A DNA stretch of 64,000 nucleotides from Salinisphaera sp002433465 (GTDB taxonomy: Bacteria; Pseudomonadota; Gammaproteobacteria; Nevskiales; Salinisphaeraceae), in assembly GCF_040361435.1 (NCBI RefSeq), contig NZ_APNL01000007.1, positions 124,001 through 188,000 of the forward strand. Reading direction: 5' to 3'. Every line of letters begins with the position of its first letter. Position 1 is the first letter of the stretch. Below are positions 20,445 through 28,308 of the stretch, piece by piece. Under the pieces are notes generated by a model. It was not told where the DNA came from and made no database searches. It was given only the letters and a program-made list of their open reading frames with translations. Position numbers and translations under genes: made by a program.

Positions 20445-22157
20445 ATGCTCAACCGTCTGACTATCGGCTCGCGCCTCGCCCTTGGCTTTGGGCTATTGAC
20501 GCTGCTCCTGATCATCGATACCGCCGTGGCGACCTACGGCCTTAGACACGTGTCGGCAACCGCCGACCGCGCCATTCAGGTCGATACCCAGGTCGCCCTG
20601 AACGCGGTCAAGCTTCAGAACCAGGCGCTGGATGCCCGGCGCTACGAGAAAGACGTCTTGATCAGCATCGACGATGCACAGGAACGTGCGGCGTTCAAGC
20701 AGAAATGGGACGACAACTACGCCGTACTGGCCGAGGCCGTGCGCCGTGGCGCGCAAACCGCCGAAAGCGATGACCAACGCGCGCTATATCGGCAGGCCGC
20801 CACACTGCTCGGCACCTATGGCGACGGCTTCAACCGAATCCATGACCGCATCCGGGATGGCGAGCTGGTGTCGACCAACGCCGCCGACGCTGCTCTGGAA
20901 GAGTACAAGGCGCCCATTAACCAGTTCGAGCAGATTGCGCACGATATAGACATCGAAGCCGAGGCCCATATGGCGGAAATGGTCGAGGTGATGGACGCTC
21001 AGCAACAGCAGGCGCTGGTCGCGCTGCTGGCTTTCGCGGCGGTCTGCGTCGTGCTGGCCGTACTGCTGGCGTGGCTGATCACCCGCAGCATCACCCGCCC
21101 GGTGCGGTATGCGGTGAGTGTGGTCGAGGATGTGGCGGGCGGCAACCTGCGCCGCGATATCTCGGTGGACGGGCGCGATGAAATCGCCCAGTTGCTCACC
21201 GCGATGAGCAAACAGCGCCAGACCCTTGCTGCTCTGGTACTCAGCCTGCGCCAGCTCAGCGAAAGCGTTTATACCGGCGCCCGCGAGATCGCGCTGGGCA
21301 ACGACGAACTGAGTACGCGCACCCAGGAGCAGGCCGCCAACCTGGAAGAAACCGCTGCATCGATGGAACAGATGACCTCGACGGTCAAGCAGAACGCCGA
21401 CAACTCGGCGCAGGCCGATCAACTCGCGCGCCAGGTGCGCAGCCGCGCGGGCGAAGGCAACGCGGTGGTCCAGACCGCGGTCCAGGCCATGGACGAAATC
21501 AACGCCTCGAGCCGACGGATCAGCGAAATCGTGGGGCTGATCGACGATATCGCCTTCCAGACCAACCTGCTCGCACTCAACGCCTCGGTCGAAGCGGCCC
21601 GTGCCGGCGAGCAGGGCCGCGGCTTTGCCGTGGTGGCCTCGGAGGTACGCAACCTTGCCAGCCGCAGTGCGGCTGCGGCCAAGGACATCAAGAAACTCGT
21701 CGAAGACAGCGCCAACAAGGTGGCCGACGGCTCCAAGCAGGTGGCCCTGTCCGGCGAGGTGCTCAGCGAAATCGTCGAATCGATCAACAAGGTGGGCGAT
21801 CTCATCTCCGAAATCGCGGCCGCCGGCAACGAACAGGCCAACGGCATCGACCAGGTCAATATCGCGGTATCGCAGATGGATACCATGACCCAGCAGAATG
21901 CCTCGCTGGTCGAGGAGTCGGCGGCAGCGAGCGTGTCGCTGGAAGAACAGGCGGCCAGCCTCGACAAGCAGATCGCATTCTTCCAGCTGCCCGATCAGGC
22001 GACGAACGCGCCAGCGCCTCATGCGGCGGCCGAAAAGACGCCGACGGCCACATCGAGCAAGCCGAGCACCGCGCCTGCGCCTGCAAAACCGAAGCAAAGC
22101 GCGGCCAGAGCCCAGTCGAAGCTCGAGGAAGAAGACGCCGACTGGGCCAGCTTCTAG
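20445..22157 (+). CDS. Methyl-accepting chemotaxis protein with CheR/CheB tether
   Basis: This 570-residue transducer has TM1 at about residues 11-31, a periplasmic four-helix-bundle sensor to about 188, TM2 at about 189-212, a HAMP domain, and a long cytoplasmic coiled coil. The highly conserved hairpin tip (EIVGLIDDIAFQTNLLALN) begins near 361. A Pro/Ala-rich linker ends in DWASF, which resembles the C-terminal NWETF-type pentapeptide that docks CheR and CheB, so it is probably a high-abundance receptor. The ligand is unknown. No clear Shine-Dalgarno is visible. It is preceded by a near-perfect sigma-28 promoter and no other chemotaxis gene is in the window. Confidence 0.92.
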   Translation: MLNRLTIGSRLALGFGLLTLLLIIDTAVATYGLRHVSATADRAIQVDTQVALNAVKLQNQALDARRYEKDVLISIDDAQERAAFKQKWDDNYAVLAEAVRRGAQTAESDDQRALYRQAATLLGTYGDGFNRIHDRIRDGELVSTNAADAALEEYKAPINQFEQIAHDIDIEAEAHMAEMVEVMDAQQQQALVALLAFAAVCVVLAVLLAWLITRSITRPVRYAVSVVEDVAGGNLRRDISVDGRDEIAQLLTAMSKQRQTLAALVLSLRQLSESVYTGAREIALGNDELSTRTQEQAANLEETAASMEQMTSTVKQNADNSAQADQLARQVRSRAGEGNAVVQTAVQAMDEINASSRRISEIVGLIDDIAFQTNLLALNASVEAARAGEQGRGFAVVASEVRNLASRSAAAAKDIKKLVEDSANKVADGSKQVALSGEVLSEIVESINKVGDLISEIAAAGNEQANGIDQVNIAVSQMDTMTQQNASLVEESAAASVSLEEQAASLDKQIAFFQLPDQATNAPAPHAAAEKTPTATSSKPSTAPAPAKPKQSAARAQSKLEEEDADWASF

Positions 22158-22202
22158 GCCCGATTAAACACCACCGGCAAAGCGCCCGACCCGGCCTGGA
22201 CT

Positions 22203-23141
22203 TCAGGCCGGCTCGGGCTCGTTGGCGGCCGGGGGCTCGGCCGGCTGACGGGTGATCTGGGTGCCCACGCCGGCATCGGTAAACAGCTCCAGCAACACCG
22301 CGTTTTCCACCCGGCCATCCACGATATGGGCCGAGGTGACCCCCGAAGCCACGGCATCCAGCGCGCACTGGATCTTGGGCAGCATGCCGCCGTGAATCAC
22401 CCCGCTGTCGATCAGTTCCCGCACCTGCCCCGGTGCCAGGCCGGTCAGCAGATGGCCCTCGCCGTCGAGCACGCCGGGGGTGTTGGTGAGCAGCATGAGC
22501 TTTTCGGCTTCCAGCACGGAGGCAATCTTGCCCGCCACCAGGTCGGCGTTGATGTTGTAGCTGCGCCCGTCCGCGCCCACCCCGATCGGGGCGATCACGG
22601 GGATGAAGTCGTCCGCCTCCAGACGCTTCACGATATGCGGATCGATATGCGACACCTCGCCGACGAAGCCGAGGTCGGTATCGTCACCCACCAGGGCGAG
22701 CTTGCGGGCATGAATCAGCCCGCCGTCCTTGCCGGTCAACCCGACCGCACGGCCGCCGTGCTGGTTGATGAGATTCACGATCTCCTTGTTGACCAGCCCG
22801 CCGAGCACCATTTCGACCACGTCCATGGTTTCCTCGTCGGTGACCCGCATGCCCTTGATGAACTCGGTCTGCTTGCCGACGCGCTCGAGCAGCTTGCCGA
22901 TCTGCGGCCCACCGCCGTGCACCACCACGGGATTGAAGCCGACCAGCTTCATGAGCGCGATATCGCGGGCAAAACCGGACTTCAGTTCGGGATCGGTCAT
23001 GGCGTTGCCGCCATACTTGATCACCACAGTCTTGCCGGCAAAACGGCGGATATAGGGCAGGGCTTCGCCCAGCACGCGGGCCACGCGTGCGGCCTGTTCG
23101 GGATCGAGAGACATACGTTTGTTCTGTTCGAAAGGCGTCAT
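22203..23141 (-). CDS. argB: Acetylglutamate kinase
   Basis: This 312-residue amino-acid kinase phosphorylates N-acetylglutamate in arginine synthesis. It carries VIKYGGNAM, VVHGGGPQIG, GLTGKDGGLI and the NINADLVAGKIA nucleotide-binding region. The C-terminal tail beyond GTQI is a low-complexity Pro/Glu extension. The ATG at 23141 is chosen over an upstream TTG. It is the third gene of the minus-strand coaBC-dut-argB operon, 8 bp after dut, and convergent with the chemoreceptor gene. In Pseudomonas algC lies between dut and argB; it is absent here. Confidence 0.94.
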   Translation of the reverse strand: MTPFEQNKRMSLDPEQAARVARVLGEALPYIRRFAGKTVVIKYGGNAMTDPELKSGFARDIALMKLVGFNPVVVHGGGPQIGKLLERVGKQTEFIKGMRVTDEETMDVVEMVLGGLVNKEIVNLINQHGGRAVGLTGKDGGLIHARKLALVGDDTDLGFVGEVSHIDPHIVKRLEADDFIPVIAPIGVGADGRSYNINADLVAGKIASVLEAEKLMLLTNTPGVLDGEGHLLTGLAPGQVRELIDSGVIHGGMLPKIQCALDAVASGVTSAHIVDGRVENAVLLELFTDAGVGTQITRQPAEPPAANEPEPA

Positions 23142-23149
23142 GCGCGACC

Positions 23150-23605
23150 TCAACGGGTGCCGGTCGAACCGAAGCCGCCTGCGCCGCGCGCGCTGTCGTC
23201 GAAGGCCTCGACCACCTCGAGCTCGGGGGCGACCACCGGCACGAGCACGAACTGGGCAATACGCTCGCCGACATCGATGGTGAATTCGGCCGTGCCGCGG
23301 TTCCAGCAGGACACCATCAACGGCCCCTGATAGTCGGAATCGATCAGACCGACCAGATTCCCGAGAACGATGCCATGCTTATGCCCCAGCCCGGACCGCG
23401 GCAGAATCATACCGGCCAGGTTCGGGTCGGCGATATGAACCGCAAGCCCGGTGGGAATCAGCTCGCAGGCCCCCGGCGCGAGGGTTAGCGGCGCCTCGAG
23501 CATGGCGCGCAGATCGATCCCGGCCGAACCGGCCGTGGCCCGCTGCGGCAGATCGAAATCGCGACCCCAGCGCGGGTCGAGTACCTTGACTTGCAGGCTG
23601 GCCAT
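23150..23605 (-). CDS. dut: dUTP diphosphatase
   Basis: This 151-residue trimeric dUTPase hydrolyses dUTP to dUMP, keeping uracil out of DNA. All five family motifs are visible: GSAGIDLRA, PRSGLGHKHGI, GLIDSDYQGPL, RIAQFVL and the C-terminal GAGGFGSTG that closes over the substrate. Its start overlaps the stop of coaBC by one base, and argB follows 8 bp later. Confidence 0.95.
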   Translation of the reverse strand: MASLQVKVLDPRWGRDFDLPQRATAGSAGIDLRAMLEAPLTLAPGACELIPTGLAVHIADPNLAGMILPRSGLGHKHGIVLGNLVGLIDSDYQGPLMVSCWNRGTAEFTIDVGERIAQFVLVPVVAPELEVVEAFDDSARGAGGFGSTGTR

Positions 23606-24858
23606 TACAGCGTTCCTTCGGATGAATCGGGCAGCAGGCCGACTTCGGCGGCCATGCGCTCGGCGATAAGCGCGACGAGCTGTTCGGCCAGCTCGTGCTT
23701 GCTGGCTTTCGCGAGTTCACGCTCGCCGCCTTCCCAGACCACATAAAGCGCGTTGTCCTCGCGCCCGAAGGCATGCTCCGGGCCGACGATATTGCCCGCC
23801 ACCATGGACAGTTTCTTGCGCTCGCGCTTGGCCCGGGCGCTGGCCTGCATGCCCGTGGTTTCGGCGGCAAAGCCCACCGTGAACAGATAGGGATGGGCGG
23901 CGGCCACGTCGGCAATGATGTCGCGGGTGCGAGTGAGCGCCAGGCTGGTATCGCCTTCGGATTTCTTGATCTTGTCGGCGGCGGTGGTCGCTGGCCGATA
24001 ATCGGCGACCGCCGCCGCACCGATGAACACATCGGCGCTATCGATTACCGCCATGACGGCCGCGTGCATATCTGCCGCCGACTGGACGTCCACCCGCTCC
24101 ACGCCGGGCGGCACGTCGAGCGCGGTCGGCCCGGAGACGAGCGTAACGATCGCGCCCGCATCCACGCAGGCCGCGGCCAGGGCATAGCCCATGCGGCCCG
24201 AGGAATGATTGGTGATGAAACGCACCGGATCCAGCGCTTCGCGCGTAGGCCCGGCCGTGATCACCACATGCCGGCCCGCAAGCAGACCATCCTCGCTGGT
24301 GGCATCGAAATAGGCCGCGACGGCGTCGCGAATCGCTTCGGGTTCGACCATGCGCCCGGCCCCGGTTTCGCGTTCGGCGAGTTCGCCTTCCGCGGGGCCG
24401 ACCATATGTACGCCGCGTGCAAGCAGTGTTTCGACATTGGCGCAGGTCGCGGGATGGGCCCACATGACGTGGTTCATGGCCGGGGCAACCAGCACATCGG
24501 CATGGCTTGCCAGACACAGCGTCGACAACAGATCGTCCGCGCGCCCCGCGCACAGCCGGGCCAGCGTATCGGCCGTGGCCGGCGCGATCACGATCAGGTC
24601 CGCCCAGCGAGCCAGTTCGATATGGCCCATGTTCAGTTCGGCGGTCTCGTCCCAGAGGCTGTCGCGTACGCCGCGACCGGACAGCGCGGCCAGCGTCATC
24701 GGCGTGATGAAGCGCTTCGCCGACTCGGTCATCACCACCTGAACCTCGGCGCCGGCCTCCACCAGCCGACGCGTCAGCGCGGCCGCCTTGTACGCGGCGA
24801 TGCTCCCGGTAACGCCGAGCAGAATTTTGCGATGGGCAAGCATGGACATGCCCAGCAT
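23605..24858 (-). CDS. coaBC: Bifunctional phosphopantothenoylcysteine decarboxylase/synthetase
   Basis: This 417-residue fusion makes 4'-phosphopantetheine in coenzyme A synthesis. The N-terminal CoaC flavoprotein shows GVTGSIAAYKA, the catalytic His in NMGHIELARWAD and the substrate clamp PAMNHVMW. The C-terminal CoaB half, from about residue 195, begins VVITAGPTREALDPVRFITN and contains ADYRP...DKIKK with the catalytic Lys. Start 24858 has an AGG 6 nt upstream; two further in-frame Met codons follow within six residues. It is the first gene of the coaBC-dut-argB operon, divergent from radC, as in Pseudomonas and E. coli. Confidence 0.95.
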   Translation of the reverse strand: MLGMSMLAHRKILLGVTGSIAAYKAAALTRRLVEAGAEVQVVMTESAKRFITPMTLAALSGRGVRDSLWDETAELNMGHIELARWADLIVIAPATADTLARLCAGRADDLLSTLCLASHADVLVAPAMNHVMWAHPATCANVETLLARGVHMVGPAEGELAERETGAGRMVEPEAIRDAVAAYFDATSEDGLLAGRHVVITAGPTREALDPVRFITNHSSGRMGYALAAACVDAGAIVTLVSGPTALDVPPGVERVDVQSAADMHAAVMAVIDSADVFIGAAAVADYRPATTAADKIKKSEGDTSLALTRTRDIIADVAAAHPYLFTVGFAAETTGMQASARAKRERKKLSMVAGNIVGPEHAFGREDNALYVVWEGGERELAKASKHELAEQLVALIAERMAAEVGLLPDSSEGTL

Positions 24859-24985
24859 TGTACCTATCTGACTGGACGCCGCCCGCCCCGGACGACAGGA
24901 TTATCAATTCAGCATGAAGCTATTTTCAGAACATGCTGACGATCAACTGCTGCGACTGACGTTGACCAAAGACAGGGGGCATTGC

Positions 24986-25660
24986 ATGGGTATCTCCGAC
25001 TGGCCGGCCGCGGAGCGGCCCAGGGAAAAACTGCTGGCGCGCGGCGCGGGCGCGCTTTCCGACGCCGAGCTGCTGGCGATATTCCTGCGCGTGGGCGTAC
25101 GCGGCGCAAGTGCGGTCGATCTCGCCCGTCAGCTGCTCAGCGAATACGAAAGCCTCGGCGCGCTACTGGCCGCCGACCAGCAAACCTTCTGTGCGACCCG
25201 CGGCCTGGGCGTGGCCAAGTTCGCGCAGCTGCAGGCCGTGATGGAAATGGCCCGTCGCCACGCCACGGAAACGCTGGCCGAGGTGGACGTGCTGTCCGCG
25301 CCCGAGGCCACCCGGCGCTATCTCACCCTCAAGCTAGCGCATGTGCCGCACGAGGTGTTTGCCTGCGTGTTCCTCAATACCCGCAATCACGTCATCGCCT
25401 TCGAGGAACTCTTTCGCGGCACCATCGATGGCGCGGCGGTCTATCCACGCGAAGTGGTCAAGGCCGCGCTGCGCCACAACGCCGCGGCCGTCATCCTGGC
25501 GCACAACCACCCGTCCGGGGTGGCCGAACCCAGCGCCGCCGACCGCGATATCACTCATCGCCTGGCCGACGCGCTCGCGCTGGTGGACGTGCGCGTACTC
25601 GATCACCTGGTCATCGCTGCGCGCCAGACCGTCTCTTTCGCCGAACGCGGCTTGCTGTAA
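24986..25660 (+). CDS. radC: RadC family JAB/MPN domain protein
   Basis: This 224-residue protein has an N-terminal helix-hairpin-helix region (LSDAELLAIFLRVG, TRGLGVAKFAQLQA) and a C-terminal JAMM metalloprotease-like domain with HNHPSG, the following Asp (SAADRDIT) and the upstream Glu in FEELFRGTIDG. Its biochemical role is unsettled; the early link to DNA repair was withdrawn for E. coli. Start 24986 has GGGGG upstream and gives the usual length; a longer ORF from 24914 is less likely. In many gammaproteobacteria rpmB-rpmG follow directly; here two outer-membrane genes and a MITE intervene. Confidence 0.92.
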   Translation: MGISDWPAAERPREKLLARGAGALSDAELLAIFLRVGVRGASAVDLARQLLSEYESLGALLAADQQTFCATRGLGVAKFAQLQAVMEMARRHATETLAEVDVLSAPEATRRYLTLKLAHVPHEVFACVFLNTRNHVIAFEELFRGTIDGAAVYPREVVKAALRHNAAAVILAHNHPSGVAEPSAADRDITHRLADALALVDVRVLDHLVIAARQTVSFAERGLL

Positions 25661-25797
25661 CCTCGATAACCCAAGGCATTCAGACACCTTAACGCTCGCG
25701 TTAATGTTTCGTTAATTTAAAATTAAGATGATGTGCGCAGACAGACGCTCTGTCCGCAGCCGGAACCGCTTCCGGCACCACCGATTTGGAGTACATC

Positions 25798-26457
25798 ATG
25801 AAAAAGACCGCGATCCTGCTTAGCGCCGCCTGCGTACCGTTTGCCGCCATGGCGGCCCCGACGAACCACGAGGGTCCGAGCTATACCTATGTCCAGGGTG
25901 ACTACATCCCCTACGGCAAGATCGACGGCACCAGCGCCGACTACGACGGTTTCGGTCTCGAAGGTTCGGCCGCAATCGTGCCGCACGTCTACGTCAAGGG
26001 CCGGTATGACCGTCTCGACGTGGACAATTCCCGTACCGACGTCGACCGCGGCAGCCTGGGCGTGGGCCTGAACGATTTCTACGACTACGGCGGCGCGGAA
26101 GGCACCGGCCTGGGCTACTACGGTCAGGTGTCCTACGAGCGCCTGCAGTTCGACGACGTCGTCGGCAGCGCCGATACCAGCGCGACCGGCTACGGCATCG
26201 ACGCCGGCCTGCGCTGGATGGTCGATCCGGCCGTCGAAATCAACCCGAACATCGGCTATGTCGACTACGGCAGCAACTCCGGCGACGGCGTCGATCTGGG
26301 CAAGGCCGACGGCATGCGCTACAGCCTGCGCACGGTTGGCTACCTGACCGACAACCTGGCGCTGTCGGCCGAATACGCCAAGACCGATTACGACATCGGT
26401 GCTGCCGATCTCGACTTCGGCAACGAAGTCCGGGTCGGCGCGCGTTACAGCTTCTAG
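25798..26457 (+). CDS. Small outer-membrane beta-barrel protein, paralogue 1
   Basis: The 219-residue product has a signal peptide of 19 residues (cleavage after AAMA). The mature part of alternating polar/aromatic strands ends in Phe (GARYSF), typical of outer-membrane barrels inserted by BAM. It is acidic and rich in Gly, Asp and Tyr (DYDGFGLEGS, GYYGQVSYERL, LRWMVDP). It shares these blocks and its exact length with the gene at 26934. An AT-rich upstream stretch with repeated TTAA (25690-25730) likely holds the promoter, and a strong terminator follows. Function is unknown; porin-like or surface roles are guesses. Confidence 0.8.
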   Translation: MKKTAILLSAACVPFAAMAAPTNHEGPSYTYVQGDYIPYGKIDGTSADYDGFGLEGSAAIVPHVYVKGRYDRLDVDNSRTDVDRGSLGVGLNDFYDYGGAEGTGLGYYGQVSYERLQFDDVVGSADTSATGYGIDAGLRWMVDPAVEINPNIGYVDYGSNSGDGVDLGKADGMRYSLRTVGYLTDNLALSAEYAKTDYDIGAADLDFGNEVRVGARYSF

Positions 26458-26509
26458 GCGAACGCGTATAGGTTCATGCGGTCGCGCGGGTGCGCGGCCG
26501 CGGTCCCGG

Positions 26510-26537
26510 CACCCCGCTACGGCGGGGTGTTTTATTT
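26510..26537 (+). terminator. Terminator of outer-membrane paralogue 1
   Basis: CACCCCGC and GCGGGGTG pair around a short loop, followed by TTTTATTT. The MITE inserted at the very end of the T tract (TTAA 26536-26539), leaving the terminator intact. Confidence 0.85.
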
Positions 26538-26539
26538 AA

Positions 26540-26812
26540 GGAAGCTCTGCACAACCTGTCACGGTCGCGCCGGCGTGCTTTGCGCGCGATTGACAAGGAA
26601 GTGAGAGCATAGCGTGCTTGCTGGACGGTAGCGAACACTAACGCCGATCAAGCGCGCGCAAAGCCCCGGCCCGCAAGGGGTTCGACCTCACAGACGCCGC
26701 GGCTGCGTTGCCAGGCTTGACCTGCCAGAAAGGCAGGCGCTGCGCCCGGACGCCTTGCCGCACCGTCTGTGAGGACTCGAACGCGATCCGCGAGAGGTTA
26801 TGCAGAGCTTCC
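26540..26812. mobile_element. MITE, family A copy 2 (TTAA target duplication)
   Basis: This 273-bp element is closely similar along its whole length to the copy at 10714-10987. Its ends are GGAAGCTCTGCACAACCT and the complement of GGAAGCTCTGCATAACCT, and it is flanked by TTAA direct repeats (26536-26539 and 26813-26816). It carries no transposase. It lies between the two outer-membrane paralogues. A minus-strand ORF stays open in both copies but is probably a GC-driven shadow. Confidence 0.88.
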
Positions 26813-26933
26813 TTAAAGCCTGCAAGCCGTTGGTCTTTGACAGACTTCAAAGGCAGCGCCACCATCGTATAAATCCTTTCTGTTCAAATCCTTGAGCAGA
26901 AAAGACCTCCACGAACAACTCAGAATGATCCAC

Positions 26934-27593
26934 ATGAAAAATACTGCCATTGCCCTTGGGCTCGCCGTTGTGCCGTTGGTTGGCTTCGCCGCACCCAACG
27001 ATATGCCCGGCGCCCCGAGCTACAGCTACTTCCAGGGCGACTGGGTCGTCGACGGCAACGCCAACGGCACCGGCCAGGATTACGACGGCTACGCGCTGGA
27101 AGGCTCGGTCGCGATCACGCCGAATGTGTTCGTCAACGGCCGCTACGACTGGCTCGACGTTGACAGCAGTTCGTTCGACGCCAACCGCACCAGCATCGGC
27201 ATCGGCGCCAACGACTTCTACGACTTCGGCCGCGGCGACGGCACCGGCGTAGGCTACTACGGTCAGGTCTCGTTCGAGCGCCTGAACCTCGAGAACGTGC
27301 CCGGCACCGGCAATCGCGACGCCGATTCCAACGGCTATGGCGCGGATGTGGGCCTGCGCTGGATGGTCGACCCGCAGATCGAAATCAACCCGCATCTGGG
27401 CTGGGTCGATTACGGCACCCTGGGCGCCGGCCTGGGCAGCGCCGACGGCATCCGTTATGGCGTACGCGCGCTGGGTCATATCAACGACGCCGTCGCCCTG
27501 ACCGCCGACTTTCAGGCCAGCGATATCGAAACCGCGAACCGCGATCTCGGTTTCGATAACGAAATCCGCCTCGGCGCCCGGGTGAATTTCTAG
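26934..27593 (+). CDS. Small outer-membrane beta-barrel protein, paralogue 2
   Basis: The 219-residue product has a 19-residue signal peptide (cleavage after VGFA) and a beta-barrel-like mature part ending in Phe (GARVNF). It aligns block by block with the gene at 25798 (SYFQGDW, YDGYALEGS, NDFYDFG, GYYGQVSFERL, LRWMVDPQIEINP), so the pair arose by tandem duplication. The MITE and about 120 bp of leader now separate them, so this copy probably has its own promoter. An in-frame ATG nine bases upstream (26925) is an alternative start. Function is unknown. Confidence 0.8.
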   Translation: MKNTAIALGLAVVPLVGFAAPNDMPGAPSYSYFQGDWVVDGNANGTGQDYDGYALEGSVAITPNVFVNGRYDWLDVDSSSFDANRTSIGIGANDFYDFGRGDGTGVGYYGQVSFERLNLENVPGTGNRDADSNGYGADVGLRWMVDPQIEINPHLGWVDYGTLGAGLGSADGIRYGVRALGHINDAVALTADFQASDIETANRDLGFDNEIRLGARVNF

Positions 27594-27659
27594 TACCCTG
27601 ACGCACGCTGTGGGCGGCTCGCTTTGGCGATGCCGCCCGCGATTTCTGGCGCACAACGG

Positions 27660-27688
27660 TTGTGTCGCGCGGTTTTTGATGGTTAAAT
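27660..27688 (+). promoter_or_regulatory. Candidate sigma-70 promoter for rpmB-rpmG
   Basis: TTGTGT and TTAAAT are separated by 17 bp and end about 43 bp before the rpmB start. The match to consensus is only moderate. Confidence 0.3.
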
Positions 27689-27731
27689 GCGCGGCTCGCT
27701 GACGCATGAGCGCGCGACCCAGGAGTTAGTC

Positions 27732-27965
27732 ATGTCCCAGATCTGTCAGGTTACCGGCAAGAAGCCGGTCACCGGTTACAACGTCTCGCACGCCCACAAC
27801 AAGACGAAACGTCGCTTTGTGCCCAACCTGCACTGGCACCGTTTCTGGGTGGAATCTGAAAAGCGCTATGTGCGCCTGCGCGTCTCTGCGAAGGGCATGC
27901 GCATCATTGACCGCCAGGGTATCGACACCGTGCTTGCCAAGATCCGCAAGCAGGAGAAAGCATAA
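27732..27965 (+). CDS. rpmB: 50S ribosomal protein L28
   Basis: This 77-residue basic protein matches L28: MSQICQVTGKKPVTGYNVSHAHNKTKRR at the N-terminus, then WHRFWVESEKRYVRLRVSAKGMR. It is part of the large ribosomal subunit. The AGGAG Shine-Dalgarno sits 7 bp before the ATG. Its TAA overlaps the rpmG start by one base (TAATG), the usual coupling of these genes. Confidence 0.97.
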   Translation: MSQICQVTGKKPVTGYNVSHAHNKTKRRFVPNLHWHRFWVESEKRYVRLRVSAKGMRIIDRQGIDTVLAKIRKQEKA

Positions 27966-28120
27966 TGCGCGAAAAAGTACGCATGGTCTCGACCGCGGAT
28001 ACCGGGTTCTTCTACACCACGTACAAGAACAAGCGGAACACGCCCGACAAGCTCGAGATGAAGAAATACGATCCCAAGGCGCGCAAGCACGTGATCTTCA
28101 AGGAAGCGAAGATCAAGTAA
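27965..28120 (+). CDS. rpmG: 50S ribosomal protein L33
   Basis: This 51-residue ribosomal protein follows the L33 pattern MREKVRMVSTADTGFFYTT ... NTPDKLEMKKYDPKARKHVIFKEAKIK. It lacks the zinc-binding Cys pairs found in the C+ form of L33, so it is the zinc-independent type. It directly follows rpmB with a one-base overlap and ends before a strong terminator. Confidence 0.96.
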   Translation: MREKVRMVSTADTGFFYTTYKNKRNTPDKLEMKKYDPKARKHVIFKEAKIK

Positions 28121-28156
28121 GCGTTCGTCTATCGGCACGAGCCGATCAGGATTGCG

Positions 28157-28182
28157 AAAAGCCGGCCGCGAGCCGGCTTTTT
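28157..28182. terminator. Bidirectional terminator after rpmB-rpmG
   Basis: AAAAGCCGGC pairs with GCCGGCTTTT around CGCGA, with T residues on both strands. It can end rpmBG on the plus strand and limit read-through of the minus-strand hydantoinase gene. Confidence 0.85.
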
Positions 28183-28308
28183 CGTGTCCGGTCGTTTTCC
28201 CGGGCAAGGCTGCCCCGTGGCGTGCCTGCCGGGCGGCGCTCAAGCAGGTGCGAGTGGAACGGCGCGGCCTGCCTAGCAACGACGGCTTTTCGACGTGGAC
28301 AGCGGCCG

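Noticed and set aside
26638..26865. Small minus-strand ORF shared by both family A MITE copies
   Set aside because: Open in both copies but without domain or ribosome-binding site; similarity follows from the shared DNA element.
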